Shown piece by piece: positions 16,948-26,111 of a stretch of DNA of 50,088 nt. Within the stretch, counting starts at the first letter, position 1. Each line of letters begins with the position of its first letter. The stretch comes from Mesorhizobium kowhaii (GTDB lineage Bacteria > Pseudomonadota > Alphaproteobacteria > Rhizobiales > Rhizobiaceae), in assembly GCF_003253745.1 (NCBI RefSeq), contig NZ_MZXV01000016.1, forward strand, positions 1 through 50,088. Direction: 5' to 3'. The notes below the pieces were generated by a model that saw only the letters and a list, made by a program, of their open reading frames with translations, did no database searches and was not told where the DNA came from. Made by a program: the position numbers and the translations under genes.

Positions 16948-18885
16948 ATGCGCCACATCATGGCAAAGAGCCTCGCACCCACTGACGGCGTCCGCGACTA
17001 TCTGGCGGCGCAGGAGAAGAAATCGCTGCTGCGTTTCCTGACCTGCGGTTCGGTCGATGATGGCAAGTCGACACTGATCGGGCGCCTGCTGTCGGACACC
17101 AAGCAGATTTTCGAGGACCAGCTCGCCGCGCTCGAACGCGATTCGCGCAAACATGGCACGACTGGCGACGACATCGATTTCGCGCTTCTGGTCGATGGCC
17201 TCGAGGCCGAGCGCGAGCAAGGCATCACCATCGATGTCGCCTACCGCTTCTTCGCCACGCCGAAGCGCAAGTTCATCGTTGCCGACACGCCCGGCCATGA
17301 ACAATACACGCGCAACATGGCGACCGGCGCCTCGACCGCCGACCTGGCCATCGTGCTGATCGATGCCCGGCAAGGGGTATTGCCGCAGACGAGACGCCAT
17401 TCGATCATCGCCTCGTTGCTCGGCATCCGGCACATCGTGCTGGCCGTCAACAAGATCGATCTCGTCGGGTTCGACCAGGCGATCTTCGAACGCATCACCG
17501 AGGCCTACGGGCAATTCTCGCGCGATCTCGGCTTCCAGACCATCGTGCCGATCCCGATGTCCGCCCGTTACGGCGACAACGTCACCGGCCGCTCGGACAG
17601 CATGGAATGGTATTCCGGCCCGACGCTGATCGAGCATCTCGAAACCGTGTCGGTCGAGGAAGCGGTGGTCGAGCTGCCGTTCCGTTTCCCGGTCCAGTAT
17701 GTCAATCGCCCCAATCTCGACTTTCGCGGCTTTGCCGGCACCATCGCGTCCGGTTCGGTTGCACCCGGTGACGAGGTGGTCGTCGCCAAGTCCGGCAAAT
17801 CCTCGCGCGTCAAGCGGATCGTCTCCTATGGCGGCGACCTGGCCCAAGCGGCCGCCGGTCAGGCCGTCACGCTCGTCCTTGACGACGAGGTCGAGATTTC
17901 ACGCGGCAATATGCTGGTTTCGCCGGCCGCACGGCCGCAGGTCGCCGACCAGTTCGCTGCCAACATTGTCTGGTTCGACGAGCATGCGCTGCTGCCCGGC
18001 CGCTCCTACATCCTGCGCACCGAGACCGATCAGAGCAGCGCCACCGTCACCGACCTGAAGTACCGGATCAACGTCAACGACTTTGCCCATGAAGCAGCCA
18101 AGTCGCTTGAAATGAACGAAGTCGGCATCTGCAACATCTCGACGCGGACACCGATCGCCTTCGATCCCTTCGCCGAGAACCGCACCACCGGTGCCTTCAT
18201 CCTGATCGACCGCATCAGCAACGCCACGGTCGGCGCCGGCATGATCCTGCACTCGCTGCGCCGGGCCGAAAACATCCATTGGCAATCGCTCGATGTCGGC
18301 AAGCGCGTCCGTGCCGACATGAAGAACCAGCGGCCCGCCGTGTTCTGGTTCACCGGGCTGTCGGGCTCCGGCAAGTCGACCATCGCCAACCTGTTCGAAA
18401 AGAAGCTGTTCGCCACCGGCCGCCATACCTATATCCTGGACGGCGACAACGTCCGTCACGGTCTCAACCGCGATCTTGGTTTCACCGACGCCGATCGCGT
18501 CGAGAACATCCGCCGCGTCGCCGAAGTGGCGCGCTTGATGGCCGATGCCGGATTGATTGTCATTGTCTCATTCATTTCGCCATTCAGCGCCGAGCGCCGC
18601 ATGGCGCGCGAATTGATGGCCGACGGCGAATTCATCGAGGTGTTTGTCGACACGCCTTTCGAGGAATGCGCTAGGCGCGATCCGAAGGGCCTTTATGCCC
18701 GCGCGCTGAACGGCGAGATCAAGAACTTCACCGGCGTTGATTCACCCTACGAAGCGCCGGAAAAACCGGAAATCCATCTGAAGACGCTCGGCAAATCGGC
18801 CGAACAGATGGTAGACGCCCTGGAACACTGGCTGAACGAGCGCGACATTGCCGAAGACCAATACGACAACGGCGGCGGCATCTGA
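16948..18885 (+). CDS. cysNC: Bifunctional sulfate adenylyltransferase subunit 1 / APS kinase (CysN-CysC, NodQ-type)
   Basis: 645 residues in two parts. The N-terminal ~450 residues are the CysN GTPase that drives ATP sulfurylase: P-loop GSVDDGKST at 34-42, [18 protein letters not shown] near 112-129 and NKIDLVG near 170. The C-terminal ~190 residues are adenylylsulfate kinase: Walker [10 protein letters not shown] near 470-478, [17 protein letters not shown] and [18 protein letters not shown]. Together with CysD it turns sulfate into 3'-phosphoadenylylsulfate (PAPS). The fused form is known in rhizobia as NodQ, where PAPS feeds both assimilation and sulfation of Nod factors or polysaccharides. 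No sulfotransferase is in the window. Its end overlaps the longest cysQ frame. Confidence 0.96.
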   Translation: MRHIMAKSLAPTDGVRDYLAAQEKKSLLRFLTCGSVDDGKSTLIGRLLSDTKQIFEDQLAALERDSRKHGTTGDDIDFALLVDGLEAEREQGITIDVAYRFFATPKRKFIVADTPGHEQYTRNMATGASTADLAIVLIDARQGVLPQTRRHSIIASLLGIRHIVLAVNKIDLVGFDQAIFERITEAYGQFSRDLGFQTIVPIPMSARYGDNVTGRSDSMEWYSGPTLIEHLETVSVEEAVVELPFRFPVQYVNRPNLDFRGFAGTIASGSVAPGDEVVVAKSGKSSRVKRIVSYGGDLAQAAAGQAVTLVLDDEVEISRGNMLVSPAARPQVADQFAANIVWFDEHALLPGRSYILRTETDQSSATVTDLKYRINVNDFAHEAAKSLEMNEVGICNISTRTPIAFDPFAENRTTGAFILIDRISNATVGAGMILHSLRRAENIHWQSLDVGKRVRADMKNQRPAVFWFTGLSGSGKSTIANLFEKKLFATGRHTYILDGDNVRHGLNRDLGFTDADRVENIRRVAEVARLMADAGLIVIVSFISPFSAERRMARELMADGEFIEVFVDTPFEECARRDPKGLYARALNGEIKNFTGVDSPYEAPEKPEIHLKTLGKSAEQMVDALEHWLNERDIAEDQYDNGGGI

Positions 18886-19687
18886 CGACGGGCTGATGCT
18901 CGAAATCTTCGAGCGGCTGGCCCTGGCGGCCGGCCGCGAGGTCATGCGTGTGTTCCATGCCGGCTGTGCGGTCGACCGGAAGTCCGATGCCTCGCCGGTG
19001 ACCGAGGCGGACCGCGAGAGCGAGAAGATCATTCTCGCCGGACTGCGCTCCGCATTTCCCGACATTCCCTGCGTGGCCGAGGAAGAGGCATCCGCCGGCA
19101 TCGTGCCGCCGGACCTGGACGGGGTTTTCTTTCTCATCGACCCGCTCGACGGCACCAAGGAATTCGTCAACCGCCGTACCGATTTCACCGTCAACATCGC
19201 GCTTGTCCGTCATGGCGTGCCGGAAGTCGGTGTCGTCTTTGCGCCCTGCAGCGGCCGTTTTTTTTCGGGCCGGCCGGGCAGGGCGGAAGCCATCGAGGTC
19301 GACAACGACTACCAGATCACAGGCCGACGGTCGATCTCGGTGAGAACGGCCGTGGAACCATTGGCCGTCGTCGCCAGCCGCTCCCACAACACGCCGGAAA
19401 CCGAAGCCTATATTCGCGATCTCGGTGCCGCCGAGATCGTTTCGGTCGGTTCGTCGTTGAAATTCTGTCTTCTCGCCAGCGCCGAAGCGGATGTCTATCC
19501 GCGCTTCGGCCGCACCATGGAATGGGATACGGCGGCGGGCGATGCCGTGCTGCGTGCGGCCGGCGGCATGACGCGCACGCTGGACGGCCAGCCCCTGGTC
19601 TATGGCAAGCGCAAGCAGAGCGATGACGAGGATTTCGCCAATCCGCATTTCATTGCCAGTGGCAGGGCAGGGGTCAGCCCCGCCTGA
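18848..19687 (+). CDS. cysQ: 3'(2'),5'-bisphosphate nucleotidase (CysQ)
   Basis: Inositol-monophosphatase-fold enzyme. Metal-site motifs in order: [38 protein letters not shown] and [17 protein letters not shown]. It removes phosphate from 3'-phosphoadenosine 5'-phosphate, the by-product of PAPS use, and so completes the sulfate-activation operon. The start is uncertain: a TTG at 18848 gives 279 residues and overlaps cysN/C by 38 bp; the ATG at 18896, 10 bp after the cysN/C stop, begins where family homology begins and gives 263. Convergent with the aminotransferase gene, whose stop is only 13 bp away. Confidence 0.92.
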   Translation: MPKTNTTTAAASDDGLMLEIFERLALAAGREVMRVFHAGCAVDRKSDASPVTEADRESEKIILAGLRSAFPDIPCVAEEEASAGIVPPDLDGVFFLIDPLDGTKEFVNRRTDFTVNIALVRHGVPEVGVVFAPCSGRFFSGRPGRAEAIEVDNDYQITGRRSISVRTAVEPLAVVASRSHNTPETEAYIRDLGAAEIVSVGSSLKFCLLASAEADVYPRFGRTMEWDTAAGDAVLRAAGGMTRTLDGQPLVYGKRKQSDDEDFANPHFIASGRAGVSPA

Positions 19688-19700
19688 GACGGACCGAAAC

Positions 19701-20843
19701 CTACTCGGCTGCGGCCTGCGCCGAATTCGAGCCTATGTAGTTGCGGATCGTCTCGATAATCCGGTCCTGGTCGGCTTCACTGAGATAGGGGTGCATCGGC
19801 AGGCACAGGATTCGCTTCGGCAGGTCCTCCGACACGGCAAGGCCGGTCGGCGTGCGCGGGTAGTCGCGATAAGCGACTTGGGCATGCAGCGGCTTCACGT
19901 AGTAGATGACCGACGGAATGCCCTTTTCGCCGAGATGCGCCTTCAGCCCGTCGCGCTTGGGCGTCTCGATCGCGTACTGCGCCCAGGCAGACCGGCTGCC
20001 GTCCAGATTGCGGGCGGCCGTGACGATGTCGCCAAGCCCTTCGGCGTAGCGGTTGGCCACCACCTGGCGGGCCACCATCTCGTCTTCGAGGATGGCCAGC
20101 TTCTCGACCAGGATGGCCGCCTGTATGGTGTCGAGCCGCGAATTGATGCCGACGCGGACATTGTCGTACTGCGTCTCGCCCTTGCCATGGAAGGCGAACG
20201 ATCTGAGTTGCTCGGCCAGCGCATCGTCATTGGTGAACATTGCGCCGCCGTCGCCATAGCAGCCGAGCGGCTTTGCCGGGTAGAAGCTGGTCGAGCCGAC
20301 CGCGCCGAACGAGCCGCACATCTTGCCGTCGCTTGAGCCGCCCATCGACTGGGCGGCATCCTCGATCACCATCAGCCCTTCGCGGTTGGCGATCGCCATG
20401 ATGGCATCGTAATCGGCGGCAAGGCCGAACAGATCGACGGGAATGATTGCCTTCGGCTTCAGCCGGCCTTCCTTCTTGATCATGGCGATGGCCGCCTCGA
20501 GGCTGGCGATGTCGATGTTGTAGGTATGCGGGTCGACATCGACGAACACCGGCTCTGCCTTGGCCAACGCCACCACTTCGGCGGTGGCGGCGAAAGTGAA
20601 GCTTGGCACGAACACCGCGTCACCCGGTCCGACGCCGGCCGCAAACAGCGGCAACAGCAGCGCATCGGTACCGTTGGCGCAGGCCACGACATGCTTGGTG
20701 CCGACATAGGCGGCGAGCTTGTTCTCGAATTCGGTGACTTGCGGGCCGAGGATATAGCGGCCCTCTTCGACGACACGGTCGATCGCGGCCTTCAGCCGGT
20801 CGCGGATTCGTTCGCGCTGCGCGCCAAGATCGATGAACTGCAT
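19701..20843 (-). CDS. DegT/DnrJ/EryC1/StrS-family sugar aminotransferase
   Basis: 380 residues from ATG 20843. PLP-enzyme features: GTDALLLPL near 58, VFVPSFTFAATAEVV near 77, VIEDAAQSMGG near 159 (Asp162 contacts the PLP ring) and STSFYPAKPLGCYGDGG, in which Lys191 should form the Schiff base. It would transaminate a keto-sugar nucleotide, giving an amino sugar for lipopolysaccharide or capsule; WbpE and PglE are close relatives. It stands alone on this strand, 8 kb from the CapD-like dehydratase whose product it could use. Substrate and any partnership are inferred. Confidence 0.92.
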   Translation of the reverse strand: MQFIDLGAQRERIRDRLKAAIDRVVEEGRYILGPQVTEFENKLAAYVGTKHVVACANGTDALLLPLFAAGVGPGDAVFVPSFTFAATAEVVALAKAEPVFVDVDPHTYNIDIASLEAAIAMIKKEGRLKPKAIIPVDLFGLAADYDAIMAIANREGLMVIEDAAQSMGGSSDGKMCGSFGAVGSTSFYPAKPLGCYGDGGAMFTNDDALAEQLRSFAFHGKGETQYDNVRVGINSRLDTIQAAILVEKLAILEDEMVARQVVANRYAEGLGDIVTAARNLDGSRSAWAQYAIETPKRDGLKAHLGEKGIPSVIYYVKPLHAQVAYRDYPRTPTGLAVSEDLPKRILCLPMHPYLSEADQDRIIETIRNYIGSNSAQAAAE

Positions 20844-21099
20844 GTCGGCCTCAAAACGGGTTAGCCAGATAACCGGCCGCTGGTATCAGAGTTGCGCCGG
20901 CCGAGAAAGCCGCAGGAGCAAAACCGCGAATTGCCTAGGTGTCGCAGTCTGTTACCTCGGATTTCCGGCCGGATCGTTCGAGATGCCTGAAATCCGGGCT
21001 TCGGCGGCTGCCGCCACCAGCCTATATCGGATCGGCGCGGTCAGGCGAAACATAAAGTGATCGACAATCCCGGCGCTTTCCAGGCGATTTGCCGTCTGG

Positions 21100-22023
21100 T
21101 CAGGCGATCTCATGCCGCCAGGGCGGATTGGCGCCGGCCCGCGACACGGTCACGGCCGCGGCCTTGTTGCCAAGCGCCAGTGCCTTGCCGATGGCGTCCT
21201 GCGAAAGGCCGGCGATTGCCGTCTTTGTCAGCAGGCCTTGTTCCTGCAGCGAGGCGAGGATGCCGGCATTGAATGTGTCGCCGGCGCCGACCGTGTCGAC
21301 CACCTTGACCTTCTCCGTCAGCACCGTGACGGTGTGTTCCTTGGTGTAGCCGATGGCGCCTTCGCTGCCACGCGTGACGACGATCAGCTTCGGGCCGCGG
21401 TCGAGCCAGTTGCGGATGACATCCTCGTGCGAGCCGGCTTCGCCGAACCAGTTCAGGTCTTCGTCCGACAGTTTCACGATATCGGCCATCGCCATCATGG
21501 CGCGGATGCGCCTGAGGTGCTTGGCCTTGTCCGGAATGAAGTTCGGCCGGATGTTGGGGTCGAGCATCATGACGCGGCTTTCGTGCTCGCGCCGCATGAA
21601 CTCCTCATAGGCACTGCCGGCGGGCTCGGAGATCAGGCTGATGGCTCCGAACAGCATGGCCTCGATCTCGTTGCCGAGCTGCGGCAGGTCGTCGATGGTC
21701 AGCATGCGGCCGGCGGTGTTCTCATCATAGAACGTGTAGGTCGCCTGGCCGTTGTCCAGCTTGACGAAGGCCAGCGTCGTTGGCCGTGGTGACGTGTGTG
21801 CGTAGGTGGAACTGACCTTGCTCGCCCCAAGCGCGTCCCGGAACTGGCCGCCGAACAGATCCGACGACAGGCCTGAAAAAAAACCTGCCGGCGCGCCCAG
21901 CCGCCCGAGCGCGATCGCCGTATTGAAGACGGCGCCCCCGACATAGGGGGCAAAGGCCGGCTCGCCATTGGTCGTCGTGCGCGGCAGCATGTCGATGAGG
22001 GCTTCGCCGCAGCAGAGGATCAT
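21100..22023 (-). CDS. frcK: PfkB-family fructokinase
   Basis: 307 residues from ATG 22023. It has the ribokinase/PfkB signatures: N-terminal ILCCGEALIDMLPR, VGGAVFNTAIALGRLGAPAG near 28-47, and the C-terminal VVDTVGAGDTFNAGIL, in which Asp is the catalytic base and the Gly pair forms the anion hole. Sequence style is that of rhizobial fructokinases next to frc transporters. It would phosphorylate the sugar brought in by the divergent transporter. The ATG overlaps the stop of the FucU-like gene (ATGA, 4 bp), so the two are coupled. Third gene of the leftward operon. Confidence 0.9.
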   Translation of the reverse strand: MILCCGEALIDMLPRTTTNGEPAFAPYVGGAVFNTAIALGRLGAPAGFFSGLSSDLFGGQFRDALGASKVSSTYAHTSPRPTTLAFVKLDNGQATYTFYDENTAGRMLTIDDLPQLGNEIEAMLFGAISLISEPAGSAYEEFMRREHESRVMMLDPNIRPNFIPDKAKHLRRIRAMMAMADIVKLSDEDLNWFGEAGSHEDVIRNWLDRGPKLIVVTRGSEGAIGYTKEHTVTVLTEKVKVVDTVGAGDTFNAGILASLQEQGLLTKTAIAGLSQDAIGKALALGNKAAAVTVSRAGANPPWRHEIA

Positions 22024-22466
22024 GGCTTCTTGGTCTCCGGCGGATAGATCACGCCCTTGCGGATGATGATGTTGGCGTAGAGCCGCGGCTCGCTAGTCGC
22101 GACGATGGCATGCGCCGATTTGACCCGTGCATAGAAGTCGGCGCCGGCCAGTGCAACCACCTTGCGGCCGGGCGCGCGTTTTGCGCATAGCGCCTCGATC
22201 TCATGATGCACGGGATCGGCGAGCGATGGATCGCCTTTCACCGAGGCACGAAACAGTGCCTCTGGTACGGCATCGTCGACCGGCAGCACGCTCAAGATCG
22301 CATCGAGTACCGGCAAGAGATGATGACCATCGGCTCGGATGAGCCGGTTGGCCTGTTGCTCTGCCGGATAGTTTCCGTCGACAAGCGCGATCTCGTCGCC
22401 ATGGCCCATGGCGCGCAATGTCGCCAGAAGCTCTGGACCAAGCAGCGCCGGGATTCCGATCAGCAT
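22020..22466 (-). CDS. fucU: RbsD/FucU-family sugar mutarotase
   Basis: 148 residues from ATG 22466, the normal length for FucU. Family features: MGHGDEIALVDGNYPAEQ near 20-37, with the His-Gly-Asp of the active site, and the C-terminal segment YANIIIRKGVI. Members interconvert anomeric or ring forms of free sugars such as fucose, ribose or others. It lies between the ROK regulator (TGATG overlap) and the fructokinase (ATGA overlap). The context suggests it adjusts the imported sugar to the form used by the kinase; the sugar itself is not proved. Confidence 0.9.
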   Translation of the reverse strand: MLIGIPALLGPELLATLRAMGHGDEIALVDGNYPAEQQANRLIRADGHHLLPVLDAILSVLPVDDAVPEALFRASVKGDPSLADPVHHEIEALCAKRAPGRKVVALAGADFYARVKSAHAIVATSEPRLYANIIIRKGVIYPPETKKP

Positions 22467-23692
22467 CAGGCGCTCCTGGCAATCGTCGTCGAACCGATCA
22501 GGAAGCGTTCGGAGAGCGGCAGGCTGGCGCCGCCGAGCGCCCGGGCATGGATGCCGACGGTTCCTTCGCGAACGGCGGGAAGCTTCAGGCCTTCGCCGTC
22601 GATCGTGGCGATGGCCGCGATAACGGCATCAACCAGCCGGCGGCGGACTGCCTTTGGCATCCATCCGTCGATCACCGCCGCCTCGAAATCGATGACCGAG
22701 GATGCGGCGACGATGGCATAGGCGAGCGCCTGCGAGGCGCTGGCGATCCAGTCGTCGAGTTCGGGGCCGATCTCGCCCCAGTCTTCCGGCGATGTCCACA
22801 GATGCGAAGCCTCGACGCCGCGCGCATTGAGCGCCCTTTCGAGCATGGCGATGGACGCCACGTCGATCAGCTGGGTTGGCTTGCCGTCCGGCCCGGGCAC
22901 CGGCATCGAGCCGAGTGCCCCGGCATTGCCGGTTGGCCCGCCAAAAAGCCGGCCATTGAGCACGATGCCGCCGCCGGCAAAGGCGCCGATGTAGAAATAA
23001 ACGAAGTCACGCGCAGCACCGGTCTGGCCGAAGACGAGTTCGGCGCCGCAGGCAGACGTCGCATCGTTCTGCAGGTAGACCGGAAAATCGCACTGCGCCT
23101 GGATGTCGGCCCTGATGTCGCGGTGACGCCATTCGTCCATGACGTCGCGCGGGGCGCCCGCGGTATCGGCCCAGTTCCACAATTCGAACGGCATGGCGAT
23201 GCCCAGACCGGCAATGCGTTTGTCCTGCGCGGGCGTCAGCTCGCCGCGCATCTGCCGCATGCCGTTGCTGACGAAGTCCACGGTCTCGCGTGGGGCAGGG
23301 TAGCGGTAGGAATGCTGCAGCATCGAGCGGACATGGCCGAGGAAGTCGATCAGCACGAGTTCGGCGCTGCGGCGGCCGATTTTCAGGCCAATGAAATAGG
23401 CGCCGTCGGGATTGAGCGCCATCGGGATGGAGGGTTGGCCGATCTTGCCGCGCAACGGCGCCTGCCGCAGCAGAAGGCCTTCTTCCTCCAGTTCGCGCAT
23501 GATGACCGAAACCGTCTGCGCCGAAAGCCCGGTCATGCGGGCGATGTCGGACTTCGCCAGGCTGCCGTGCTGGCGCACCAGCGAGAGCACCAACCGCTCG
23601 TTGTGGTCCCGCATGCCGCTCTGGTTGGTGCCGCGGTGAATGAGGCTGTCATTCACCTCGGGCGAACCGTGCCTCGCAATGGCGGTCTCCAC
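22466..23692 (-). CDS. ROK-family transcriptional regulator
   Basis: About 408 residues. The GTG at 23692 is chosen because GGGAGG lies just upstream at the right spacing; the open frame extends further up but through the promoter region. The winged-helix part reads [20 protein letters not shown] and [20 protein letters not shown]. The ROK sugar-kinase-like domain follows, with [20 protein letters not shown] and [17 protein letters not shown]. The zinc motif CGxxGC(x)E of many ROK proteins is absent; its place holds [13 protein letters not shown]. It probably represses both divergent operons by binding the inverted repeat at 23756-23789 and is released by the sugar. Its stop overlaps the FucU start by one base. 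Confidence 0.92.
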   Translation of the reverse strand: METAIARHGSPEVNDSLIHRGTNQSGMRDHNERLVLSLVRQHGSLAKSDIARMTGLSAQTVSVIMRELEEEGLLLRQAPLRGKIGQPSIPMALNPDGAYFIGLKIGRRSAELVLIDFLGHVRSMLQHSYRYPAPRETVDFVSNGMRQMRGELTPAQDKRIAGLGIAMPFELWNWADTAGAPRDVMDEWRHRDIRADIQAQCDFPVYLQNDATSACGAELVFGQTGAARDFVYFYIGAFAGGGIVLNGRLFGGPTGNAGALGSMPVPGPDGKPTQLIDVASIAMLERALNARGVEASHLWTSPEDWGEIGPELDDWIASASQALAYAIVAASSVIDFEAAVIDGWMPKAVRRRLVDAVIAAIATIDGEGLKLPAVREGTVGIHARALGGASLPLSERFLIGSTTIARSA

Positions 23693-23731
23693 CCTGTTCC
23701 TCCCGTCGTTTCCCCGCAATGCTTTTGGGCC

Positions 23732-23813
23732 AGAATGGGTGAACGAAGCAAGGCTGTCAATAATAAATAAGAGTGATTTAATTATTGACAGAGACTTCGC
23801 TCTGGTGTCTGTT
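23732..23813. promoter_or_regulatory. Divergent promoters and inverted-repeat operator of the sugar locus
   Basis: GTCAATAAT (23756-23764) and ATTATTGAC (23781-23789) form a perfect 9-bp inverted repeat with a 16-bp AT-rich centre whose inner AAT/ATT parts also pair. Each arm contains an outward-pointing TTGACA: plus strand 23785-23790, minus strand 23760-23755. On the minus strand CATTCT follows at a 17-bp spacing (23737-23732), a fair -10 box; the plus-strand match at 23808-23813 (TCTGTT) is weaker. The layout is what is expected for a ROK repressor blocking both promoters at once. Binding by the adjacent regulator is inferred. Confidence 0.65.
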
Positions 23814-23903
23814 GAGGAGGCGTCCGCGCTGGGAGAATATCGTTGGATGCGCTGCAGGTGCCGGTTGGCCGGCATCCGGAATGGTTCCACTGGGAGGAAA
23901 ATC

Positions 23904-24938
23904 GTGACCAATACAAAACTGTTGAAATCGACCGTGTTTGCCGCCGCCGCGCTTGGTCTGATGGCGTTTGCGTCGTCCGCATCCGCGGCTGGTGTCGGCG
24001 CCTGCCTGATCACCAAGACCGACACCAACCCCTTCTTCGTCAAGATGAAGGAAGGCGCCACGGCGAAAGCCAAGGAAATCGGCGTCGATCTCAAGTCCTA
24101 TGCCGGCAAGGCGGAAGGCGACAATGAAGGTCAGGTTGCGGCGATCGAATCCTGTATCGCCGACGGCGCTAAGGGCATTCTGATCACCGCCACCGACACG
24201 GCGGCAATCGTGCCGGCGGTGAAGAAGGCGCGTGATGCCGGGGTGCTGGTGATCGCGCTGGACACGCAGCTCGAGCCGGCCGACGCGGCGGACGCGACAT
24301 TCGCAACCGACAATTTCAAGGCCGGCGAGCTGATCGGCTCCTGGGCCAAGGCCACCTTGGGCGACAAGGCCAAGGACGCCCATATCGCCTACATGGACCT
24401 GATTGCCAGCCAGCCGTCGGTCGACGTGCAGCGCGACCAGGGATTCATGAAGGGCTTCGGCATCGACCTCGGTGATCCCAAGAAGATCGGTGACGAGACC
24501 GATGCGCGCAATGTCTGCCACGACCTGTCGAGCGGCAACGAGGATGGCGGTCACACCGCCATGGAGAACTGCCTGCAGAAGGATCCGGACATCAATGTCG
24601 TCTACACCATCAACGAACCGGCAGCGGCCGGCGCCTATCAGGCGTTGAAAGCGGTCGGCAAAGAAAAGGACGTGTTGATCGTTTCCGTCGACGGCGGCTG
24701 CCCCGGCGTCAAGAACGTTACCGAGGGTGTGATCGGAGCCACCTCCCAGCAATATCCGCTGCTGATGGCCTCCCTCGGCATTGAGGCGATCAAAGCCTTC
24801 GCCGATAGTGGCAAAAAGCCCGAGCCGTCGCCCGGCCTGAATTTCTACAACACCGGCGTGACGCTGATCACCGACAAGCCGGCAGCGGGCGTCGAGTCCA
24901 TCGACACAAAGGCAGGCCTCGCCAAGTGCTGGGGTTGA
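23904..24938 (+). CDS. frcB: Sugar ABC transporter substrate-binding protein (FrcB-type)
   Basis: 344 residues from a GTG at 23904 with GGGAGGA seven bases upstream; the longer open frame lies across the promoter. An N-terminal signal peptide ([20 protein letters not shown], ending ASAAG) sends it to the periplasm. The mature part is a type I periplasmic binding protein: [70 protein letters not shown] and [13 protein letters not shown]. It is very like rhizobial fructose/ribose/mannose-binding FrcB proteins; the ligand here is inferred. First gene of the rightward operon; a strong hairpin follows it. Confidence 0.92.
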   Translation: MTNTKLLKSTVFAAAALGLMAFASSASAAGVGACLITKTDTNPFFVKMKEGATAKAKEIGVDLKSYAGKAEGDNEGQVAAIESCIADGAKGILITATDTAAIVPAVKKARDAGVLVIALDTQLEPADAADATFATDNFKAGELIGSWAKATLGDKAKDAHIAYMDLIASQPSVDVQRDQGFMKGFGIDLGDPKKIGDETDARNVCHDLSSGNEDGGHTAMENCLQKDPDINVVYTINEPAAAGAYQALKAVGKEKDVLIVSVDGGCPGVKNVTEGVIGATSQQYPLLMASLGIEAIKAFADSGKKPEPSPGLNFYNTGVTLITDKPAAGVESIDTKAGLAKCWG

Positions 24939-24980
24939 TTTGACCCTCCGATCGGCTCAATCTTGAGACAACGATAAGAA

Positions 24981-25012
24981 TTGCGCGAGGCGGCCACTGC
25001 CGCCTCGCGCAA
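24981..25012. promoter_or_regulatory. Intercistronic hairpin between frcB and frcC
   Basis: TTGCGCGAGGCGGC (24981-24994) and GCCGCCTCGCGCAA (24999-25012) form a perfect 14-bp, GC-rich stem with a CACT loop, 42 bp after the frcB stop and 16 bp before frcC. There is no U-run. In binding-protein operons such hairpins commonly protect the upstream mRNA from 3' decay and so raise binding protein over permease; that role is likely here. Confidence 0.8.
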
Positions 25013-25028
25013 AAGGCGGGAGGCCGTT

Positions 25029-26111
25029 TTGAGCGTTGAAACCACCAAGGCCAGCGGACCACAGGAATTCGAGAAGACTTTAGTCGCAAGCGACACCAGC
25101 GTCGCTTCCTTCGACACCCATTCGCGCACACCGCTGGAGAGCATCCAGCATCGGCTGCACAAAAGCCCGGCCATGGTGCCGTTGATCATCCTGCTCCTTT
25201 CGGTGATCCTGTTTGCCATCGTCGTCGGCGGACGTTTCTTTTCGCCGTTCACGCTGACGCTGATCCTGCAGCAGGTGGCGATCACCGGCATGGTGGGCAT
25301 CGCCCAGACTCTCGTGGTGCTGACCGCCGGCATCGACCTGTCCGTCGGCGCCATCATGGTGCTGAGTTCAGTCGTCATGGGTCAGTTCGCCATGCATTAC
25401 GGCGTCCCGGCCCCGCTTGCCGTCGCCGTCGGGCTTCTGGTCGGGGCGCTGTGCGGCTTTATCAACGGCATCCTCATCGCCAGGGTGAAGTTGCCGCCCT
25501 TCATCGTCACGCTCGGCACGTGGTCGATCTATGCGGCCGTCAACTTCATCTATTCGGGCAATGAGACCATCCGCAGCCAGGATCTCGAAGCAAATGCACC
25601 GTTGCTGCAGTTCTTCGGCAATTCGTTCAAGGTCGGCGGCGCCGTGTTCACCTATGGCGTGCTGTTGATGCTGGTCATGGCGGCGATCGCCTGGTACGTG
25701 CTCAACCACACCGCCTGGGGACGGCATGTCTATGCGGTGGGTGACGACCCGGAGGCGGCCGAATTGTCGGGTGTTCGCGTCGACCGGATGCTGCTTGCGG
25801 TCTATACCCTCACGGGCATCATCTGCGCCATTGCCGGCTGGGCCTTGATTGGGCGCATCGGATCGGTTTCGCCACAAGCAGGTCAGTTCGAGAACATCAA
25901 CTCGATCACCGCCGTGGTGATCGGTGGTACCTCGCTGTTCGGTGGGCGCGGTTCCATTCTCGGGACCATCTTCGGCGCCCTTATCGTCGGCGTGTTTGCG
26001 CTTGGTCTGAGGCTCTGGGGCACGGATCCGCAATGGACGCAATTGTCCGTCGGCGCCCTTATCATCGTGGCGGTTGGCATCGACCAGTGGATCAGGAAGA
26101 TATCGGCATGA
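25029..26111 (+). CDS. frcC: Sugar ABC transporter permease (FrcC-type)
   Basis: About 360 residues from a TTG at 25029, chosen because GGGAGG (25018-25023) lies at normal distance; the frame is open further up only through the hairpin. After a ~50-residue hydrophilic leader come about eight to ten membrane spans (VPLIILLLSVILFAIVVGG, MVGIAQTLVVLTAGIDLSVG and so on), as in RbsC/FrcC permeases of the BPD_transp_2 family. The signature GIDLSVGAIMVLSSVVMG and the motif AVGDDPEAAELSGV are present. Its stop overlaps the ATPase ATG (ATGA). Confidence 0.93.
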   Translation: MSVETTKASGPQEFEKTLVASDTSVASFDTHSRTPLESIQHRLHKSPAMVPLIILLLSVILFAIVVGGRFFSPFTLTLILQQVAITGMVGIAQTLVVLTAGIDLSVGAIMVLSSVVMGQFAMHYGVPAPLAVAVGLLVGALCGFINGILIARVKLPPFIVTLGTWSIYAAVNFIYSGNETIRSQDLEANAPLLQFFGNSFKVGGAVFTYGVLLMLVMAAIAWYVLNHTAWGRHVYAVGDDPEAAELSGVRVDRMLLAVYTLTGIICAIAGWALIGRIGSVSPQAGQFENINSITAVVIGGTSLFGGRGSILGTIFGALIVGVFALGLRLWGTDPQWTQLSVGALIIVAVGIDQWIRKISA

